Source: Linderina pennispora
Lineage: Eukaryota > Kickxellomycota > Kickxellomycetes > Kickxellales > Kickxellaceae
DNA: 64,000 nucleotides
Reading direction: 5' to 3'
Assembly: GCF_002104995.1 (NCBI RefSeq)
Contig: NW_024468262.1
Coordinates: 186,001-250,000, forward strand
Shown: in pieces, positions 23,455 to 35,290 of the stretch
Layout: every line of letters begins with the position of its first letter
Numbering within the stretch: position 1 is the first letter of the stretch
The notes under the pieces: generated by a model
Database searches by the model: none
What the model was told of the DNA's origin: nothing
What the model saw: the letters and a program-made list of their open reading frames with translations, nothing else
Translations under genes and position numbers: made by a program

Positions 23455-23760
23455 CTCACCCATCCATTTTGATACAACTGAAATGCGCCGTAGATCCTGG
23501 GGCATCACAACCTGCATTAGCAAAATGGCCACGCATGACCAAAGAGAGGCCCTCGCTATTCTCTTGAGACAATATGCGGAGATATTGTGGCAAGGCATTG
23601 TTGGAGGTGCCTGAAATGACCCCTGCTCTTGTCATAAATGAACGATCAACATGCTGTTGGCAAAATCGATTCACTCTGCCTCTTCCGCTCCTCCTTTGTT
23701 GAATTGGAAGATTGCCTTTGGAGTTCAGCGAGTTTTCTCATTTCAACCACCATGTCTGGA
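23455..23760. repeat. Degenerate direct repeat, copy 1
   Basis: Shares stretches with 24550-24840: a catg-cca-gag-ggc...attctct-ga-gcaat block (23530-23580 with 24620-24665) and a gttgaat...gttcagcga...ttttct block (23698-23742 with 24785-24825). About 70% identity by eye in these blocks, offset ~1.08 kb. Confidence 0.5.
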
Positions 23761-24549
23761 ATCATATTGTGTGCATAGAGCGTGAAATAAGAGGCTAATG
23801 CGCGACTCTCAGCCCCACGGCAGCTATTTAAGCCATGGTTCACGAATGGAATAGAGTCGAATTCATCACATTCCAACTCCGTATCTATACTCTAATTCGT
23901 AGACTAGCTATTCAAACATGAAGATCCAGTTCATCTCGTTCATTTCTAACAAAAAAAGCATTTTCGTGCGACGTACTCTATGATGATCCACCGCATGATG
24001 CCTTTCCAAATATTACTCGAACTAGCTACTGACATTTGTTACAAGCTCTGCAAGGACCCGCGCAGCTAGCTGGACCAAAGCGAACTGAACCAAGCCAACA
24101 TGGCTGCTGTTATCTGAGCCAACCTCGGCAACACACCCTTGAGGGCAGTGACTGTACTTGGGTCGGTTATTATTGTGCCAATTGCAGTATCTCTCCTTCC
24201 TATATATTAGCAAATCCTGTCTGCCAATTTGACGGATTATTCATCAATAAACTATCTCTTAAACTGTCTTTTCATGTTTGCGTATAGTATATGGCGTGCA
24301 CTGCAGAGTACAGTTGCTTATTCTGTTTCGTTTCGTTTTCAACGCCCAAATGGTTCAGCAGTTGAGGCAGCCATACACCGGCTGTCCACCCACTACTTCT
24401 GACTCACGAATAGCTGCTGTGCGGTGGTAAAGAAACCCACCACAATATTGTCGGAAAAGCATCAGAAGGTGTTGTGGAGTATATGCCCAGTGCTTTTGGC
24501 AGATCCACAGCACCAGCTGGACTACTCGCCCGACGGTGAATCCTCAGCC

Positions 24550-24840
24550 AGCCTGCTCGACCAGAGGGAAACACATGCTATGCTCTGGGTCAGCGCAGAT
24601 TCACTTAGAAATATAGGCAGGCATGGCCATAGGGAGGCTCATGTCATTCTCTGGAGGCAATGCGTGGGGTAATTGTAAAGAGGAATTGTAGGGTGTGTTC
24701 GACGCTGTGCTCACACCTGTCACAAAGCAGGGATCCACAAGCTGCTGAGCGGATCGCCTCTCCCACCGTCATCCATTCTCTCTCCGTTGAATCGGTGGAT
24801 GCCTGCTGAAGTTCAGCGATATTTTCTATTGCAAGCATTA
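24550..24840. repeat. Degenerate direct repeat, copy 2
   Basis: Partner of 23455-23760. The minus-strand readings of the second block are also alike (KLAELQRQSSNSTKEE versus NIAELQQASTDSTERE), so this may be a decayed coding sequence. Confidence 0.5.
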
Positions 24841-25750
24841 GCGATTCCAGGCTATGCACTGTGCACTTTGAGCCATGACCCATGACCCATGGGCCATGTG
24901 CAAGTTGCTGGACTGCTGTTCCAGAGGGGTGTATTTGAGCCCCGGACCATGAGATGCAGACTGCTGTTTTCAAAATTAACTTGCTCTGTATCCGTACTCA
25001 CATCTCTAGACATCTCACGCATGAATATTCATACCTTCGGATCGAAAAACACTGCTATGTCTACTGATATATCCTCATATACAGTTAAAGAAGGCAGAGG
25101 TATTGCCTTTCGTGACTAATTTGTCTACTAGAGCCTCATCAGCCTGGAAACTCATTGCACGCTTTCTTGTATGCTCCCCTCACGGTCGCCGTATCATGAA
25201 AGGGAGGCAAGACAAGAATGCGGAAGTAGACAATGGAGTGGCAAAACGGCCACGAACACGAGCGAAATGGGATAGCGAGTTTTCCGATTTGGCCCCCTCC
25301 TTTGGGACGGATAGGTATTAGCTGACTGAGCCCTGGGAGGTATACGCATGGCTATTCTTCTAGATGGCCACAAATTCTGGATTGTGTCCCTCACAGTCGG
25401 CGGTATGGACTACAACCTTTCTCATAGAATGTTTAGAGCTGCTGTATCTAGCGGTTCCCATGAGGGGCAATAAATTCAGTTAACACGCATTTCCTACGGC
25501 ATGTAATCTAGACTCTAATGTCATACATCGCACGCCAGGGCGATTCTAGATATCTAAAATGAAATGTAATTCTCCACTAAAGAACAACCACCTTAAGTGC
25601 GTACATTTATCCACATTGCACCAACAATTGCGCGGTCATCCTGTAGCACAATCAAGTCCACGTACAGAGGATTGTGAGCTACTGGAGGAGCAGAGCCAGC
25701 ACTTAACATACACTACATCCTCTATTCCAACGACTTTCACTCCGGGCTAG

Positions 25751-26800
25751 CTACCGGGCAACAGGCGACTCGTTCAGGATAGAATTCAAGCGTGTCTGTG
25801 CCATCTCGAACCACTTCAGATGTGAGTCATCAACAAAAGTAATGGTCCAGCTCCACCAATGCCAACAACGCCCTGACCAAATTCCCTGTCTCCACGGCCA
25901 TCTGGCGACTCCAGGTCTCGTCCTCAATAAACAACGCAGCGACCAGATCGTCCACGCACCCCTGCACAGGCTGCCCCAACTCCAGCAGACGGTCCAGCCA
26001 CACATTCTTCTCGTCGGTCACGTCGTCGCAGTCACGGATACACCTTAATGCAATCTTATCGCACACCAAGCGCGCCATGGTCACCAGCTGCTGCGCCTTG
26101 CGTGCATCCGCCAGGCGCTCTGCGGGAATATCCGGATCGAAATCGCCCAGGCTCTCGTCGCTCGAATACCCGTCGTTCTCTGCCGAGTCATCTTTCTGCG
26201 CCTCCTGCGCCTCCTGTGCCTCTTGCACTGACTCCTTCAGCTCATCCACAGCATCGCGCACCAGATCGCCCACGCTCGACTTCCACTTCACCACCACCGC
26301 TGCACGGTTGTCCACCGGAATCTGCGTCAGTTGCTTGCAGTGCTCCCAGAAAATGCCTGATGTCGACGTGTACGCCAGTTCCGCCAACACCGTCTTATCC
26401 AGTGCCACCTTGTCGGAAATAAAGGTATTAACCAGGGTCACTATCGATACCAGGGTCCGGCTCACCGCCCGCTTCACCGCCCTTCAGGTATGTGAGGCCA
26501 GCCGATTTCGGAATCTGGTTCAAAAGCTGCACCAGCTGGAAGAAGCCGGCATTGATCTTTGGGCACAATTCGCGGATCTCCTTGTCCAGGGCTGGCGGCT
26601 TCAGTGCTATCAGGAAGCGCGTTACCTCCTTGTCGATGGCTGTGGCCAGGTTGTCAATTGAGGTTTTGAAGTGCTTCCCGGAGAACTCGACGGAGGAATC
26701 GATGCCGTCGAAGGTGCGCACGTGGTCGAGCAGCACCATGATGTTCACAGGCGGCGTTGTGCAGGAACTTTTGTGTGTCCGCGGATATGTCAGTTGCCAT
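25751..26800 (-). CDS. Cyclin-D1-binding protein 1 (CCNDBP1/GCIP)-like
   Basis: Helical protein of the CCNDBP1 type. The start at 26800 reads MATDISADTQKFL; after a shift near 26750 the frame continues VNIMVLLDHVRTFDG, LATAIDKEVTRFLI and FFQLVQLLNQIP. After a second shift near 26470 comes SRTLVSIVTLVNTFI, the family-typical FWEHCKQLTQIPVDNRAAVV, an acidic segment (AQEAQEAQKDDSAENDGY..DESLGDFDPDIP) and a helical end (RKAQQLVTMARLVCDKIALR). A third shift near 25845 leads into FVDDSHLKWFEMAQTRLNSI and TAG at 25751. About 340 aa. Human CCNDBP1 binds D-type cyclins and Grap2 and acts as a negative cell-cycle regulator; the fungal role is unknown. Confidence 0.6.
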
Positions 26801-27069
26801 GCTGGAATTCTGCTAATAATAAGGGTGTTAAAGAGGAGTTGTACGAAAGTAAAGACGGAGAGAAAAGACCTGCCAAGGGGGGAGTCAAGCATACAAGGTT
26901 AGGTTGGGAAAAGTTTGGTATCGGCAGAATTATGATCTGATTTTCGACGGAACACTTGATCTTAGCGACAACAAGCAAGCATGGGGTGCGGGTTTTAGAA
27001 ATACGACAAACACTCTTTCTTCATCCTACATCACTTTTTTTCTTCATTTTTTTCCACACACTATCTGCC

Positions 27070-27675
27070 ATGTTTAATCCAACGCATATTCACAGCACCA
27101 ACCGCCCGAACGACGAAAACGCCGTAGCCGCAATGCGCACGGGCAAGCCCAGCCACCTAAATGGCAAGCCCACACTGGCGCCCGCAACCCCAGCGGCCAC
27201 TAAAAAGCACAGCACGCCCATGCGCCTGGCGCTGACGCCCAGCACGTCTGGCATCAAGCGCATCCGCTCATCGACACCAATGCAGGCGCGGGAGCCGATG
27301 CGCATGGTGAAGAAGTCGCGGGGGCTGTTCAGCCCATATGGCGTGGCGGATGAGCGGGTGCTGCTGCTGGAGCCCGAGTATGTGCCGGAGCGGGCGGCGT
27401 CGCCGGAACTGGCGGCGGTGGAGGAGTTTGGGGATGATCTGGATGCCACGCTGGTTCCGGGTCGGCCACGGGCGCCGCATGTGACCCTAAATGTGGGCGG
27501 GGCTTTGGAGCTGGCGCCGGAGCGCATGCAAGAGATCTGTGTGCCGGTGGTAAGGTTTTCGCGCATCCCGAAGCCGTGCGGTAGTGCAGGGCAGATCAAG
27601 GTGCGGCTGCAGGAGCTTCTGGCGATGTCGCTGTATCCGACACGGATTCCGCGGCTGAAGCGCAAGCGGGTTTAA
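27070..27675 (+). CDS. Small basic protein of unknown function
   Basis: Complete 201-residue frame. The ATG at 27070 is chosen because the in-frame sequence upstream is T-rich leader. Basic and disordered in the first half (KHSTPMRLALTPSTSG, IKRIRSSTPMQ), with several TP/SP sites, an NDEN tetrapeptide (KEN-box-like) near residue 14 and RxxL elements. The middle is acidic (EPEYVPERAASPELAAVEE) and the end is KRKRV. The order of a degron-like N-terminus, basic middle and TP sites recalls securin or other cell-cycle substrates, but no conserved family sequence is seen, so this is only a hypothesis. It lies 270 bp from the divergent CCNDBP1-like gene and ends 37 bp before the convergent HOM6. Confidence 0.6.
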   Translation: MFNPTHIHSTNRPNDENAVAAMRTGKPSHLNGKPTLAPATPAATKKHSTPMRLALTPSTSGIKRIRSSTPMQAREPMRMVKKSRGLFSPYGVADERVLLLEPEYVPERAASPELAAVEEFGDDLDATLVPGRPRAPHVTLNVGGALELAPERMQEICVPVVRFSRIPKPCGSAGQIKVRLQELLAMSLYPTRIPRLKRKRV

Positions 27676-27711
27676 GGCTATTAATGTGTTGTATGATTGT
27701 AAGAAAACTTT

Positions 27712-28807
27712 TCAGATCTTGGCGGAGCGGTCGAACTGAGCGGCGACCTTGATCAGGTCAGCGAAGATGCCAAAGGCGGTGACGGCAGCACCGGCGCCGG
27801 CACCCTGGACAATGAGCGGGTTGGGGAAGCGCTCGGTGGTGAAGGCGATGATGTTGTCGCTGCCCTTGAGGGAGGCGAAGGGGTGGTCGAGCGGGTATTT
27901 GGCGAGCTTGACGGAGCTCTGGCCGCCAGCAACATCGACCTTGCCGACATAGCGCAGCACTGCACCTTCCTTGATCGCGTCCTGGTTGAGCTGAGCAAAG
28001 TGGGCATCGAACTCGGGCAAGCGCTGCATGAACTCGTCGGCCGAGGCGACCGAGCGCAATGCCTCGGGCACGATGTTCTCGACCGGCAGAGTGTCGGTGC
28101 CGATATCGAGGCCGGCGACACGGCCCAGAATAGTGACCTTGCGGGCAACGTCCATGCCGTTCAGGTCATCTCGGGGGTCGGGCTCCGGTATATCCATTGG
28201 CCTTGGCCACGGCGACGCACTCGGAGAACTGCTGGGTGGCACCAGGTGCCGAAAAGGTATTGAACAGATACGACAGGGTGCCGGAGAAGATGCCCTCGAT
28301 GGTCTTGATCTTGTCGCCGGTGCGGATCAGGTCGTTCAGAGTGGAGAGCACGGGCAGGCCAGCGCCCACGGTAGCCTCGTGGAAGACCGAGGGTCCGGTC
28401 TGCGTCAGCTTCTGGATTTCACGGAACAGCGAGAGCTCGTTCGAGAAGGCCTTCTTGTTCGGCGTCACGATATGCAGGCCCCTGGACAGCCACGACGGGT
28501 ACAGGTTCGCGATTGCGTCGCTGGACGTGCAGTCCACAATGGCCGTGGGCGAAGGCAGCGTGGCCAGGGTGTCGGCGAAGGCGGTCAGGTCAGCCGGCTG
28601 CGCCGAACTGCCCAGAAGCGAGGACTGCCAGGCGGCCAGGTCGGTGGCGGCGAAGGGCGTGGCGGAGACTGCCATCTTCCTGGAGTTGATCAAGCCGACG
28701 AGGGCGATGGGCAGGGAAGCGAAGCGCGCGGACTGGGCGTGGGCGACAAGCTGCTCGACCAAAGCACCACCGACGAGGCCGGGACCGACAATAGCAATGT
28801 TTAGCAT
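27712..28807 (-). CDS. HOM6: Homoserine dehydrogenase
   Basis: NAD(P)-dependent reduction of aspartate semialdehyde to homoserine, on the way to threonine and methionine. The N-terminal Rossmann motif is NIAIVGPGLVGGALVEQL. The strand IVDCTSSDAIANLY and HIVTPNKKAFS mark the nucleotide domain. The substrate domain has the signature VFHEATVGAGLPVLSTLNDL..TGDKIKTIEGIFSGT (catalytic Lys of the family in this region). It is the short monofunctional type (~364 aa) with no aspartokinase or ACT domain, as in yeast. A single-base shift near 28190 separates GYTG from EPDPRDDLNGMDVARK; otherwise complete, ending in DRSAKI and TGA at 27712. Confidence 0.93.
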
Positions 28808-29078
28808 GGCTTAGAGATAAAAGTAGGGAAAAAGAGTTATTTGGGGAGTAGAAAAAGAGAAAGAGAGAAGGGCACGGCTGAATCCAGTCTGTGACCCACT
28901 AAATGAAATCGGCCGTGGTGACGACAAAATCGCCGCTGTTATCTTCGGCTGTCACTTTGACGCCAAAGTGACAGGATCTGAGAACCAGCAAATAGTCAAG
29001 TGTCTCGAACAACTTCAAGCGCATCCCTTGCTTTTTCCGCTTATTAATTTTTTGAAACCGCTTACGTTTTTATTCAGA

Positions 29079-30304
29079 ATGGAAGAACTGGACAAATTCC
29101 GCGAGCAGTGGCTCGAAGAAGTGCGCACACGGCATGAGCCAGCCACGCAGACCGCATCCGAACTCCTCTCAATGTCCGGGGTTGGCTCAATGGACGCAAA
29201 TACGCAGACAGCGCTCTCGCACTACCTCCAGGCGACCGCCTACGAGCACGAGGGACGGCTCGGCGAGGCTCTGGGCAGCTACCGGAAGGCATTCCGTCAC
29301 TGCGCAACAATCGACTCGATCTACCGGCAGATCACGCAGGGCCGCGACGGCGCCCACGCGCAAGCGCAGCTGGCCAAGGCCGAACAGAATATTGCCGACA
29401 AGAGGCGGCAGGAGAGCGGCGGGTTCTTGTTCCGCCACGAGGCTGGCGCGCGCGAAGTCGACGACACTCGCATTGATGTGATGGCGGAATTGGTCAGCGG
29501 GCTAAAGAAAATGGAGCTGCAGTGCGTGCCAGGAAACGCCAACCGGCCGGTGCTGGTGGACCGGCTGCCGGACGACCTTTTAGTCCATGTGCTGAAGATG
29601 GCGGGGGCGGTGGATGTGCAGATTGTCGGGCGGTTTGCTGCGGCCTGCAAGCGGTTTGCAGTGGTATCACGTGATGCTCGCCTCTGGAAGTTTATGAACT
29701 GCGCAGCCCAGCGCCAGCCTACCGGCGAGCGCTTCCAAGCAGCCTGCAGCAGCGTCAGCGTGCCTGCAGAGGAGCCCGTGGATACATATAGCCTATACAG
29801 GGAGGCACAGGCATATGATGGGTGGCTGGACATGTTCTTGCGGCGGGCGCGTGTGCGGTTCGATGGCATATACATCTCAACATGTCATTACCTGCGGCCG
29901 TCATCGGCAGAGAACACGTGGACGACGCCGGTAATGCTGGTGACATATTACCGGTACCTTCGGTTTTTCCGCGACGGCACCTGCCTCAAGCTCCTGTCAA
30001 CCACAGAGCCGGCCAAGATTGTACGCAGCATCTTCTGGGCCACCCGCGAAAGACGCGTGCAGCGCGGGGTGTGGCGGCTGGACGGACGCGATGTGGTGGC
30101 ATATACACAGGACAAGGAGCGCGATGGCCTGACCTTCTGCCTGGAGCTGGAGGTGCGCAGCACGCGGGACAGCCAAGAACAACAAGTTGCTTGTGGCAGC
30201 GCTACTCACACACCGACGATGTACGTGGCAGCTCCAATGAATATTCGCTGCGACAGTTCAAGCCGTTTTATTTCTCAAAGGTGGCATCCTATCTGCCTGA
30301 ATAA
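29079..30304 (+). CDS. F-box protein of the FBXO9/Hrt3/Pof7 family
   Basis: SCF substrate receptor. The N-terminus has a helical TPR/MIT-like stretch (ALSHYLQATAYEHEGRLGEA..YRKAFRHC). The F-box follows at ~residues 170-215 (VLVDRLPDDLLVHVLKMAG..AACKRFAVVSRDARLWK). The family-specific core is evident: MFLRRARVRFDGIYISTCHY, VMLVTYYRYLRFFRDGTCLK, LLSTTEPAKIV. One shift near 30170; the frame after it continues LLWQRYSHTDDVRGSSNEYS and FKPFYFSKVASYLPE to TAA at 30302-30304. About 408 aa. It ends only 10 bp from the convergent PCK1 gene, so the 3' ends probably overlap. Confidence 0.85.
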
Positions 30305-30314
30305 ATATGGCCTA

Positions 30315-31087
30315 TTAGACTGCGGGTGCGGCTGCTGTGATCTCGGGTGTCGCCTGGTCGGCGTACTGTGTGAAGTTGTCGCTGAATAGCCCCGCAAGCT
30401 TTCCAATGGTCTCATGGAACTCTGCTGGCGAGCCCTGCCAGGCCTGCAGCGGATCCAGAATCTCACTGGGCACGCCCGTGACGGACCGCGGGATCTGCAG
30501 GTTGAATACTGGGTAGTTGGCATATTCGGCCTGCTCAAGTTCGCCCGAGTGGATAGCGTCGATGATCTGGCGCGAGTGTTTGAGCGAGATGCGCTTGCCG
30601 ACGCCATAGGCACCGCCGGCCCAGCCGGTGTTGACTAGCCACACGCTGGCATTATGCTTCTGCAGCTTCTCGGCCAGCATCCGCGCGTACTTGACCGGGT
30701 GCCACACCAGGAACGGCTGCCCGAAGCACGCAGAGAACGTCGCCACCGGCGCCTTGACGCCCTCCTCGGTGCCGGCAATCTTGGCTGTGTAGCCCGAGAT
30801 GAAGTGGTACATGGCCTGCGCAGGCGTCAGCTTGGCCACCGGCGGCAGCACACCGAACGCATCGCACGTCAGCAATACAATGTTCTTCGGGTGCCCGCCC
30901 ACACACGGCACTTTGGCACTGTCCATGTGCTCGATCGGGTACGCGCAGCGCGTGTTCTCGGTGATTGTCTTGTCGGTGTAGTCCACTAGTCGTGTTTCAG
31001 GGGTTGATCTTGACGTTCTCCTAGCACCGAGCCAAACCGGATCGCTCGGAAGATCTCCGGCTCCTTCTCAGCCGACAGATCGATGCA

Positions 31088-31120
<33 letters not shown>

Positions 31121-31958
31121 ACCGCTCTCGGTCCACACGTGTTCGTCATCACCGATCAGCAGCCGCTGCGGGTCCGCCGACAGCGTCGTCTTGCCGGTAC
31201 CCGACAGGCCAAAGAACAGCGACACGTCGCCCGATCGCCCCTCATTGCATGACGCATGCAGTGACAGCGCATTGGCCTTGGGCATCAGATAGTGCATCAC
31301 CGTGAACACGCCCTTCTTCATCTCGCCCGCGTACTCGGTGCCCAGAATCACCATCTGCTTGTGCTTGAAGCTAATCGACACGCTGGTGCTGCTTGTCATG
31401 CCCTCAGTGAATGTGCTGGCCGGGAACTGGCCCGCGTTGATAATGGTGAAATCGGGCTCGCCAAAGTTCTCCAGCTCCTCGGCTGTCGGCCGGATCAGCA
31501 TGTTGTTCATGAACAGCGCATGGTAGGCGCGCGCACACACCACGCGCACCTTGATGCGGTACTTGGGGTCCCACCCAGGCGAAGCCGTCGAACACGTACA
31601 GGCGCTCACGCGTGTTGAGGTAGTCGACAGCGCGCTCGTAGTTGATGGCGAACGACTCCTCTGACAGCTTCTTGTTGACCGGGCCCCACCACACGTCATC
31701 GACCGTGGATGCCTCCTTGACAACACGCTTGTCCTTGGGCGACCGGCCTGTCTTGTTGCCCGATCGCGCCACCAAGGCGCCAACAGAAGACACGCATGTG
31801 CCGGGCTCATACCGTACTGCGTCTTCATACAGACTCGCCATCGCTGCGTTGCGGCGGACCGTGCGCGGAATGAGTCCTGACAGGAACGGCGCATGTGTGT
31901 GCAGACTGCGTAGCGCCCGTCCGCCAGAGCTGCGTGCGAGTGATAAAATCTTGAGCAT
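30315..31958 (-). CDS. PCK1: Phosphoenolpyruvate carboxykinase (ATP)
   Basis: Converts oxaloacetate and ATP to PEP in gluconeogenesis. Signatures: [14 protein letters not shown], the kinase-1a P-loop [21 protein letters not shown] (metal site), [29 protein letters not shown] and [15 protein letters not shown]. This is the ATP-type enzyme of yeasts and plants. Shifts near 31580 and 31010. Length ~547 aa, as usual for the family. The first ~36 residues ([27 protein letters not shown]) contain six Arg and no acidic residue before the conserved ASLYEDAV start, so they look like a mitochondrial presequence; the usual fungal enzyme is cytosolic. An internal Met ([10 protein letters not shown]) could give a short cytosolic form. 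Confidence 0.93.
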
Positions 31959-32823
31959 AGGTCGTTATGATGGTTCGTTAATAAAGTGTCTAAAATAATA
32001 TTTTCTAGTGCGGAGGCGGAGAAAAACCAAACAAAAAACATCCTGTGATCGAACAAGCCATCAGGCCTGCCGATCGGCCCGGTGTTGTCGTCATATGCCC
32101 CTGGATTAATCGCATTTATCAAACTCCTTTCTGTACAACTGCTTCTTGATCACGTGTAGCCACTAACAATGTCCTGCAAAAGATGTTTGATTTGCCTAAC
32201 AATGCAATTCAGGGCAACCTGACAGAGCTTCTAGGGCCATCCGCACATCAGCAGCAGCAATGCACTATACTGCCTGCCTGCCCATTTCCGAATCCTTCTG
32301 CAGCCTGTAAACATGGCAGAGCTATGGACCCATGAGTCTTGCGGTCATGGTACATTGGAAGGATAGACAGCCAGCTGTGCTTTTGAACAAGAGAGCACTG
32401 CCGCAGTACATTGACTCTGGACCACTTGACTGCATGGGCTGCATGTGCAACCGCCGATGCTCGCTGGGAGAGCACCAGTACCTCTCTTACTCTAAAACCC
32501 GACAAAAAAGGAAGGGACTGACCCCTTTTAATTTTGCTGATCTATCGCTCAACCACGAACACGGCGGACACCTGTCCGCGTTCGCAGTCCTTTCCACTCT
32601 GCAAAGCCTCACATGGCTCGGCCCCATGCTGCATGCGTGCATGACCGCATAAAAACTTGGCTCCCACGGCACTGTTTCCTCGATGGCCATAGGGTTAGAC
32701 GTTACGTCTCCACCATGTTTTGTACATTTTTGCTCCACTCCGATACATGTCTCGCCGTGGAGGACCCATGTCGCTGCCATGTCTGGGAGACGAGAGTGCC
32801 CTCGTCCAGCGCTCCAGAAAGAG

Positions 32824-32830
32824 TATAAAA
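32824..32830 (+). promoter_or_regulatory. TATA box of F-box gene, copy 1
   Basis: TATAAAA 77 bp upstream of the ATG at 32901; conserved in the duplicate (42242). Confidence 0.6.
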
Positions 32831-32900
32831 TCCAGGTATCCGCCATGGAGTGCGCTGGAATCCTTCATTTTTCCTCCAGCCCCTCCAGCCTTTCCTTACG

Positions 32901-34641
32901 ATGTCTGCTCTACACTTTAACGACTTGCCTGCCACCATTCTCCACACTGTCTTCGGCTTTCTGTTCCGGGATATCCTCCACGAGTATGCGGTCCTCGACG
33001 ATTACAGCAGGGCTATGGATATCGCCACGGTAGTGTCGCCTCTGGGGAGCTCTTATGCCATCGTTCGTTTACCACTTTGTTCTCGTCCAGCGGAGGATAA
33101 CTGTTGTTCGATCCTGAGCACCACGGCATACCGACCGAGAAGGTTGTGTGGCTTTCCAATATCACCTCTATCAGATACCAACAAAAGTCCTAGTCTGGCA
33201 ACTGGTTTGCGCGTTGTCATGAACGACGACTACACCGGTCCACTTCAACTCACAAACGCGCTTCTGGTTTTTGGTCTCACATTTCCACCACTGACCAGCT
33301 TCAGAACTCTCCAGTTCTTCGGCAGAGGCATTCTCAGATCAGGAACTGACAGCCGCACGCCGGACATGCATGCTGATGCAATGAGCTTCTGCAACTTTAT
33401 TCGGCCAAATTACAAAAGCCTAGGAGTCCATCATACTACGTCCAACCATCCTCTCACCCCGTGCCGACGTTTCTGATACTCTCAATGCCGCTAACATTCC
33501 TCAATCCTTCAACTATACCATATCGCCACGGTATTCGCTTCTCCTTCAGTTTTGCTATGAGCTTCTACCATCTCTAGAGTGCACAGTACCGGCCACTTTG
33601 ATCCTCCACCAGCCGGTAACACTCCGATCTGACTACGCTAGAGCTTGACCTGGACCGCATAAACCAACCTGAACATGTAGGAATTTCTGATATCGCCACA
33701 CTGGAAACGATAAAGCTCACCAACATTCGCCGACAGACACCACTTATCGGTCTTCAATCTGAACACACTGCGCTCCCCGCACTCCAGAACTTGAAGGTTC
33801 TCCAACTTGGGTTCAAAAAGGTGCCAGAATCCTCAGAGCAGGACCCAGAGCTGCCTGCCCGACTCGTATGCTCATACCCAAGGCTGTCAGAGCTGATGAT
33901 TAGTCAGTCTGCTGGCGTTTACCGAGATCTGTATTCCGCATTCCGCAACGCACCACTGAGACTACTGCAGATTAACGAGAACCACCGTGCACTTGCGCAT
34001 ATCAACACAGAGATCATCCGCAACATCGACTGTCTACACCTGGAAACAATCAAACCTGACGAAGGAAACTGGTGGGACGATCCTACGCACTTTGTAACAC
34101 GCTTCTATTCCGCAGATTCAAGCCGTACGTCGTGCTGTTCTGGATGTAACTTTGCCTTTCCCAGCACACATCAACTGGCACAATCTGGTGTGTCTGTCGC
34201 TGTCCACAGATATGGTAACTGTGACCCGCATCGTTTGTCTGTTGAGCCAACTAGCCCTACTGAAGTACCTCAAGATAAAATGCGTCTCAATGGATCCACA
34301 TAATCCTTACGCCTACTTCTGGGGATCAAGCAATCGACAGGCTGATATCCGTTCTGTCCACTGAACCAACTGTTGTCGACTCTGTTCGCTTGGATAGGCC
34401 CACCAGATGCAGGAAGCCATCGAAGCCATCAACAAGCAGTCTGCAAGTTTTCGCTATTGACACTCCAAATCATTTTGACGGAGAGTCTCTATCCAAGCTA
34501 CTGCTTTTCCTACCAGCGCTTAGGATTTTTGCTGTTGACACGGAATATGTGGATGTATTCAGAGCCAATGTGGAACGGTTCCAGCTAGACGTCTCGGTGT
34601 GCTTATTTGTGGAGGTTGACCATCATTTTAAGCTGGAGTAG
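32901..34641 (+). CDS. F-box-like protein, duplicate 1 (frame broken)
   Basis: Starts MSALHFNDLPATILHTVFGF, an F-box-like helix bundle (DLPxxIL start, residues ~7-50), followed in the other copy by VCRLWGALMPSF. The remainder is leucine-rich without clear repeats (TSFRTLQFFGRGILRSG, LVCSYPRLSELMISQSAG, IIRNIDCLHLETIKPDE, KLLLFLPALRIFAVDTEY). It ends FVEVDHHFKLE, TAG at 34639. One-base shifts near 33030, 33110, 33195, 33425, 33530, 33610, 33800, 34125, 34255 and 34350 break the frame. Several of these sites are intact in the duplicate at 42322 and vice versa, so errors explain many of the breaks better than decay. About 575 aa if continuous. Target unknown. Confidence 0.6.
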
Positions 34642-35290
34642 TATTGAATAGACTATAAATAGCAGAGGCTATCCCCACCATAAAATCACTAGATTTATTG
34701 TGAGGAGCAACAGCAATATTGGTTTCATTTTATCGATCCGTAGTGACTGTGGAGTTTTTTGTGGTATACAGAGTCGGTTGGACCGCACTATGTAGTCCAG
34801 TCCAAGTACATTAATTTCATCGAGATAGTCTTGCCACGCCATATCCCGATGCCATAGCCTGTATCTTTTCTAGTTGATAAACTGGCTGTTTACTCACTAC
34901 AATTGTATTGTTGACAGCAATGTTTAATGTGAATCAGAGTGTTGACTTCATATAGAACTGACCTTTCTTTTCACTATTTTGTAGTTAGTGCTATTTTAAG
35001 CTTATTGGCCTCTCTAATAGTGTGAACCCGTATTGAGGACACAGCTGCGAAGGTAGTCTATATGTAGCGAATCTATTGCAGTTTAATAACCTTCAATTGC
35101 AGATATAAACATTTTTAGCTTGCGGATTTAATATATTTTCTAATGTGAATTAAAAAAAAAAAATAAGAAAGAAAAAAGAAAAAAGCAAAAGTCTACAAAT
35201 GCCTAGCGACATATAAAACACCAACTGTATCCGTAGGTTAAGCACACTATTAGCAAGATTTGTACCAAGTTTACTCTATTGCTTACAGGA
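34642..35290. other. Intergenic region of duplicate 1
   Basis: AT-rich, no gene seen; includes an A-rich run at 35150-35190 absent from the other copy, and the TATA box at 35212. Confidence 0.5.
35212..35218 (+). promoter_or_regulatory. TATA box of small reading frame, copy 1
   Basis: TATAAAA about 75 bp upstream of the ATG at 35291; the same spacing is kept in the duplicate (44602 to 44680). Confidence 0.5.

Larger units (their letters stand above)
23280..25750. other. 2.5 kb gene-poor region
   Basis: Only short reading frames without family features. It holds a degenerate direct duplication (23455-23760 and 24550-24840). Towards 25750 it runs into the convergent end of the CCNDBP1-like gene. 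Confidence 0.55.

Noticed and set aside
24424-24672. Short plus-strand frame in the gene-poor region
   Set aside because: Lies across the degenerate repeat; no supporting features.
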